Assembly (NCBI GenBank): GCA_029204225.1
Contig: MU831915.1
Coordinates: 1-64,000 of the forward strand
Reading direction: 5' to 3'
DNA from: Diphasiastrum complanatum
Lineage: Eukaryota; Streptophyta; Lycopodiopsida; Lycopodiales; Lycopodiaceae
Length of the DNA stretch: 64,000 bases
Below the pieces are notes generated by a model. It worked only from the letters and a program-made list of their open reading frames with translations, had not been told where the DNA came from and searched no databases. The translations under genes and the position numbers were made by a program. Below, one piece after another: positions 58,665-64,000 of the stretch (the first letter of the stretch is position 1; each line of letters begins with the position of its first letter).

Positions 58665-60433
58665 TTGGAAGCGTCAATCATGAGGAAAAGTAATAATGGC
58701 GCAAGGTGCCATTGGGATGGATCAAACTATGGGTTTTGGATTGGAGGGTCAAAAATAGGGTTGCCCCTAATGATTCATCTAACAGGTCCAACTGGTCTCC
58801 AGAACGAAAATGCTCTCCTTCATGTAGACTGTTCTTGAGTCAACTTTTGTGAAAAATCGGATGCATTTGAGCTCCTTCTAGGAGGTCCAACTGGTAAGCT
58901 AAGGATCCGATCTTTTACAAGATCTAACATAGTCCTCTGTACCTAGGGGACCATTTGTATTGCTTGCCAGTACGCATTACACTAGAATCCTATAGGATTC
59001 TTCAATACTCCCAAACTCCCATTTGAAAGTCTCAAGGCGATTATTTCAGATTAGCATAATGCCAGTTCCTATCTTGGGTACACTAGACATTCTTACGTGC
59101 TATCTATAGCATTTCGTGCATGTAGAAAATCCGATACCTTCTAAAACTTGATCATACGAGTCTCTAACGAAATGAGTGATATAGGTTTAAAACTGTACAT
59201 AAGCATGAACGGGCTATAGTTGATAGCCAAATGCTTACTATAACTTAATCTCCATCAAGGATAACTTCCTCTCCGAGGAGATTGCAATCAAAATGTAGAT
59301 ATCATCTGATCTTTTGATCACATAGGTAAACATGTTCTTAAACGATCAAGTATAACTAGAATCTGAACTATGATTCGTCAATCATAATTCATCGGATTCT
59401 TGTCCTATACTTAATAAGAGAACGCGATACCCTAGCATCGGCAACTCAATCAAGGGCAGATACACTTCCCAATGAGATTGCCACCGGAAAATATCCAAAA
59501 ATGCCCTTACTTTAGCCATGGCACAAAGTGTCATTCCAAAGTTAGGGTCCAATCTAGAATACGTCTAGAATTTACTCTTAAGTTCTAATCTAGAATAATT
59601 TAAGATTCATCGGAATCCCATTACGTGAAGTTCTAACTTTTGGCAACCAACAACTCTCCAACTCTCCTGAGTCTCTATCTGTTTGTGCAATCTTGCTATT
59701 TATTAGTACTTTTCATTTTGTTTTCTGAATGATATCAAACAATAAGTGAATTTAATAAATGTGTTCATAAAGATTGCAATCAAAACCTTTGCAATATGAT
59801 TTATTTATGAGCCTATTAAAACATACCTTATTGTCTCTCTTGGCTATTGTTGATACATGTGTCATTGATCTTCTTTTCATTGCTTATCAACACCAACACC
59901 ACATTAAACAATTAAAAAGTTTAATAGTGTATTGATTAAAAAAAAATTAAATAACAAATATAACATTATCTATCTATTGTATTTTTTTTTACAATCTTTA
60001 CTAAATCTAATTCTAAATAAGCGACAATTTAAAATCTTCAATAAATTTAACTATAAATTAGTTGTACAATCTAATGTAGATTTGTCGATTGTTCTTCCAG
60101 CATCATTATTTGACTTCTTGATTTCGTTTGAAATCTCGTGAGCAGTGCATGCATCTAACTTCTATTTACATACAATTCTAAAAAATATTCAACTTAGACT
60201 AGTTACAATATGTTTACAATAGTCAAAAGATATAATTTCAATTTATCTGTAATCTATGATATCTAGATCTAACATATATATATAGTCTCAAAACTAAAAT
60301 CATAATACATCTAAACAAGTATCAATTTCAATCCTAAATGAATTTAACTTTCAATCTACAATTCAAAAATCATTCAACTTTACAACATCTATAATTCAAA
60401 AGAACATGTTGATAATGAATACTCATCAAGCAA

Positions 60434-60436
<3 letters not shown>
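58665..60436. other. About 1.8 kb without a recognisable gene
   Basis: Increasingly AT-rich to the right, with no coding signal. Confidence 0.5.

Positions 60437-60514
<78 letters not shown>
60437..60514. repeat. (TC)n microsatellite, about 39 units
   Basis: Perfect TC run. Confidence 0.98.
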
Positions 60515-60518
<4 letters not shown>

Positions 60519-60752
60519 TCTCTCAATCCCCCAATTTCAAATTCTTTCACTCTCATTTCCATTCATATTGTTCTTCTCTTGAAAAATGAGCACACCTCAC
60601 TCTAAACAATGAGAATGCAAGATGAGACTTCATAAATGTCCTACATGCAAAGTGAGTCTACCCCCTCCCAAAAAGTGCGCAAGTTTTTTCCCGCGCCTTT
60701 TTTTTTGGAATTTTTTTTTTTTTGCGTAATTGTGCCACACCCATGGCCTAGA

Positions 60753-60774
60753 AACTTGCCATGTGTGGCAAGTT
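60753..60774. repeat. Perfect 9-bp stem, 4-base loop inverted repeat
   Basis: AACTTGCCA-TGTG-TGGCAAGTT. Related words (GCCACATGTGGC, GCCATGTG) recur between 60780 and 61000. No gene lies next to it. Confidence 0.8.
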
Positions 60775-62673
60775 GGCAACCAAAAATTTCACTCTCTATA
60801 ATATAGCCATACATGGCAAAATTCTAAGGTTTTGCATAACCACCATGTGTGCCAATGCCACACTCAATAAATTCTAACAATTTATTTTCGATAGATGATG
60901 GCGTGGCATTGCCACATGTGGCTTAGCAATGATCAAAAGTCTATTGGTAAGGTGGACCTCCAGCACTATTTATTATTATAGTGTGGAAATGCCATGTGCC
61001 ATTGCTTGTGACCATTGTCACACAAGACCACATGAATTTACGAGTCATCCTTTGTTGTTTGCGTGACTATGAGTGCAAAAGAAAACACCTCAAGATCCTA
61101 CTTATAAGACCCACACAAAGGAATAATAGTGAGATAAAACCACGCAACCAATGAGAAGCTATTGATCAATCTCCAACAACATTGCCCCCAAGTCACATGA
61201 TAGGATGCACGTGTAGAGAGAGAGAAAACTGGCAATGAAAAAGGAATGGGAGTAGGACGAGTTTTCCTATGAGTATATAGGCCTCGCTTTCTCTATGCAT
61301 GCCCCCATGCAAGCTTATAGTATTCCCATACATCTGGTTCATTATTGTTGATATTCTACACCATCCCAATAACTCTCAACCTCATGGCCTATAATGTCAA
61401 GATGAGATATAGCTTTCCCACATCTTCAAGAGAATCATCTTCTAGGATGGTAATGGAATTTTGAAATCTCCATAACCTAATAAGAGCATAATCACAAATG
61501 CTCGCATAGAAACACTATATGAAAGAGCTTGTTATATAGCATATAGGTCTATAGCCTCATTCGCATCATCCTTATTCTTTAGCCACCAAATTAACCTTTC
61601 ACTGGCTACAATTGATTGACCCAATGTCCAAGCCTACCACAAGTTGAATACTAAAAATTGAAATGAAAAAAACAAAAAAACACAGCATGTTACTAGTGAT
61701 ATTACTGCTGAACAACGGCAAGTGAATACGAGTTTAAGTATGACACGATAAACAGGGGACAAAGAAATGCATTAAATCATGAGAATAAATGCTTCTAGTG
61801 TGTACTCAGAATTATCGCGAGAAAATGGAATTCAAGAATGCATCTTCAGAAGAGCAACAAAAAGCACATCATTTCACTAGATTGCTTCACATGGAAAGCA
61901 CAGACACAATCAGAGCAATTACATGCTCTTTCCCAGACTACATTTTGTTGTCATCTATGGTGGGCGTAAAAGTTAAGCATGGAGTATGATATTCTCCTTT
62001 TTCCATGCTAATCCTTTGATGTTTAATGTTAAACCAGTCATACTTGAAAGTTTCTATGATCATTGATTTTCAGGCGAAATTAATTCACAATGTTGTCAAA
62101 AAATTTTATAATAGTCAGGTTTGAGAATGTGAGTGTGTATACATATACCATAGACTACACATGTATGTGATAATTTATTTGTTAATTTGCTTACCTAAAT
62201 TTACATCTCTATTGAGAGGCACGTGGCATGTGGCACCAACTCAACTAGAAAGATATAAAAAATCAAACCAATCCATATATCCAAAAGGTAAATCTTCAGC
62301 CTGTATATGCTTTGTACTGGCTGTAAACAGAACAAAAAAAAATTCAACATTAGTTGATGTTCAAAGCTTATGGAATCACCAGAAGCCTTCAGAAAAGCAA
62401 CTGTCATTGATTTCTATGAAAAAATCATAATGGATCGTACACTCTTACAGCATCAGAGCATTGACATGTAATGTCCAAAACCTGTGAAAGACATTCAAGA
62501 ATCTTGGCAAAAATACACATATCACAATTTAACAGCACCAAATCAGGAGTCTCGAAAGGCTAAGAAAAGTATCATTACAGCATCTTCGTTATGGATAAAT
62601 GTTTAAATTATCAACCCACAAAAAATTACCAGATGAGATTGTTACGCATGCTTGGTACAATCCATTCTCATAA
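60775..62673. other. About 1.9 kb; 3' UTR of the right-edge gene at its end
   Basis: No gene recognised. 62450-62673 is probably the 3' UTR of the minus-strand gene; a polyadenylation site was not fixed. Confidence 0.4.
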
Positions 62674-64000
62674 TCAGAAAAAGTTGTTGTATTGGCTCGT
62701 AAGAGATCCCTTGAGATTACTATAAAGATTATAGAGTGAGTACTGGTGGAGACTATTGATCTGATACCAAGAATTCATCACTTCATCATGCTGGTCTGTG
62801 CCAGAGAATGTCACTTGAATGCTTAGACTGCAATCCACCTTCCCCCCATTGGTTTTGCAACTAGAAGTACGTATTGCACAGTCCTGCTTCTTTAGACAGA
62901 CAAAGGATGTTTTGCCTTCACAAGACTTGCACCCATCATCTTTCCACAGCATATTGATTAACCTTCCTTTGTCAAAATTCAGAACCTGCAAAGAAGGAAA
63001 TCATAACGCTAACTTCCACAATTTCAAATAAGCAAAACACAAATGGACATCAGAAATATTTACCAGTGAGAAACTAGTCACAATGTATGTGTTATCTGCA
63101 ACAAAATGTGGCGGAGACTTGGCTGCAAATTTGCTCCCTGCAAATGCTACCATAAATCCTCCTGCTTCTGCCTGCGATAAGAAATGCAATTTGTGCTCAG
63201 GTTTAGATATAAACCAAAATCCATAAACGCAGTATACCATACATCAATGTTCACCAGCTGTACTAACTTACATTAACAACCACAGTGCAGCTGTTGCAAG
63301 CAGTGCAAAAACATGAAACAGAAGATAACATATTCTACATTGATCAAAGTTAACCATGGCCCCAATTACATATTATTCCGTATATCTTGATGTTGCACTA
63401 TGCACTTATTCCTTTACATATGACAGTGTTCAAAGAAAGATCACCAGAGCTTTCCATTCCCCAATTGTTGCTGCCATAGAAATTGGATGATTGACTAGGA
63501 TACAAACAGAATGTAATTGTGGACCCAAAATTTGAAATTTAAAACATTCTGGGAAGAAAAATCACAAACAAAACCAGTAAAGGGCATAACTATTAGACAG
63601 AAATAAAGCTCACCAGAAAATGCTAAACAGATTGATGAATTTAGGAACATGAGAACGAAAAGTCAAAGAAAGTTTGAAGCAAAGAAAATCACAAGAACAT
63701 AGTGAACTTGGGATGGGCATCACCTAACCAGATGTCCCCAGTCCCTCACAAATATATATGCTATCCAATCCTCGCAACTTGCTACACTGGCCAACACTTT
63801 TGCAGTTGTCCATTGACCCTCGTCGCAAAAAACACATCCCAAAAATAATCCCAAATCAAATTACTGGTAGCCGCAACAAAAAAATCAGCTACCTTTATAA
63901 GACTTTCTATGAGCTTTTCACCTGTCAATACACTGATTGTCATAAAATCGTGACGTATGTTTGCAATTGTGGAACAGTATACCATTCGAGAATTTTTGAT
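62674..64000 (-). CDS. Conserved plant cysteine-rich protein, last three exons (5' partial)
   Basis: Exons on the minus strand: 64000-63922 (continues beyond the window), 63167-63064 and 62985-62674. Donor ACAG/GTGAAAAG and acceptor GGCAG/AAGCAGG give a 754-bp intron and keep the frame (codon split 1+2, Glu). Donor CTG/GTAAAT and acceptor TTTGCAG/GTTCTG give a 78-bp intron in phase 0. The translation contains ISVLTEAGGFMVAFAGSKF, TYIVTSFSL, then a Cys-rich stretch CKSCEGKTSFVCLKKQDC and SSCKTNGGKVDCSLSIQVTF, ending QYNNFF and TGA. No stop interrupts about 164 codons. The cysteines and hydrophobic beta-rich segments suggest a secreted or endomembrane protein. From memory it resembles a small conserved plant family annotated EXPP1-like; that is a guess, and the role is unknown. 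An alternative acceptor 4 bp upstream would break the frame. Confidence 0.75.

Overview
This window looks like AT-rich nuclear DNA of a seed plant. Nearly all recognisable coding sequence is decayed transposable-element protein: CACTA/En-Spm transposase, Ty1/copia and Ty3/gypsy gag, protease, integrase and reverse transcriptase, and L1-type LINEs. Long dinucleotide microsatellites separate them. One conserved gene with introns, typical of plants, enters from the right edge. I see no operon, ribosomal, phage or CRISPR signal. The species cannot be named from what is visible.

Layout. 1-1.65 kb: CACTA transposase relic (minus). 2.0-2.24 kb: copia RT fragment. 3-5.3 kb: possible CACTA tail, candidate copia LTR with primer-binding site, then a 54-unit TG microsatellite and degenerate telomere-like DNA. 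6.2-6.4 kb: 66-bp minisatellite. 7.2-7.9 kb: acidic-protein pseudogene. 8.3-10.2 kb: exon-like pieces of an unrecognised multi-exon pseudogene (minus), back to back with a SWIM zinc-finger relic ending in poly(A). 11.2-12.6 kb: copia protease-integrase relic. 17.2-19.1 kb: copia RT and gypsy integrase relics. 19.4-25.8 kb: a possible CACTA-type miniature element, tandem repeats, isolated exon-like blocks and a partial gypsy LTR. 27.8-30.7 kb: LINE with poly(A) tail, split by a solo LTR. 32.7-35.0 kb: gypsy gag, primer-binding site and LTR (minus). 35.7-37.3 kb: second CACTA relic. 37.4-40.8 kb: copia relic in which gag runs into RT. 40.8-45.3 kb: LINE (minus), both ORFs readable but the 3' end missing. 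45.6-48.4 kb: gypsy gag, leader, primer-binding site and LTR (minus), abutting a gypsy protease frame (plus) to 48.8 kb. 52.1-53.3 kb: unrecognised coding-like region. 54.5-57.0 kb: gypsy LTR split by a young, internally deleted copia element. 62.7-64.0 kb: last three exons of a cysteine-rich plant gene (minus).

How the parts fit. The elements do not work together; they are insertions layered in time. The clearest layers are a solo LTR inside a LINE, and a copia deletion derivative inside a gypsy LTR. Only the right-edge gene appears likely to be functional. I found no convincing new multi-gene system. The best items for follow-up are the 55.07-56.64 kb copia derivative, the 8.3-10.2 kb multi-exon pseudogene beside the SWIM relic, and the unrecognised reading frames at 52.1-53.3 kb and 58.15-58.59 kb. 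All assignments were made by reading translations by eye; no database search was run.
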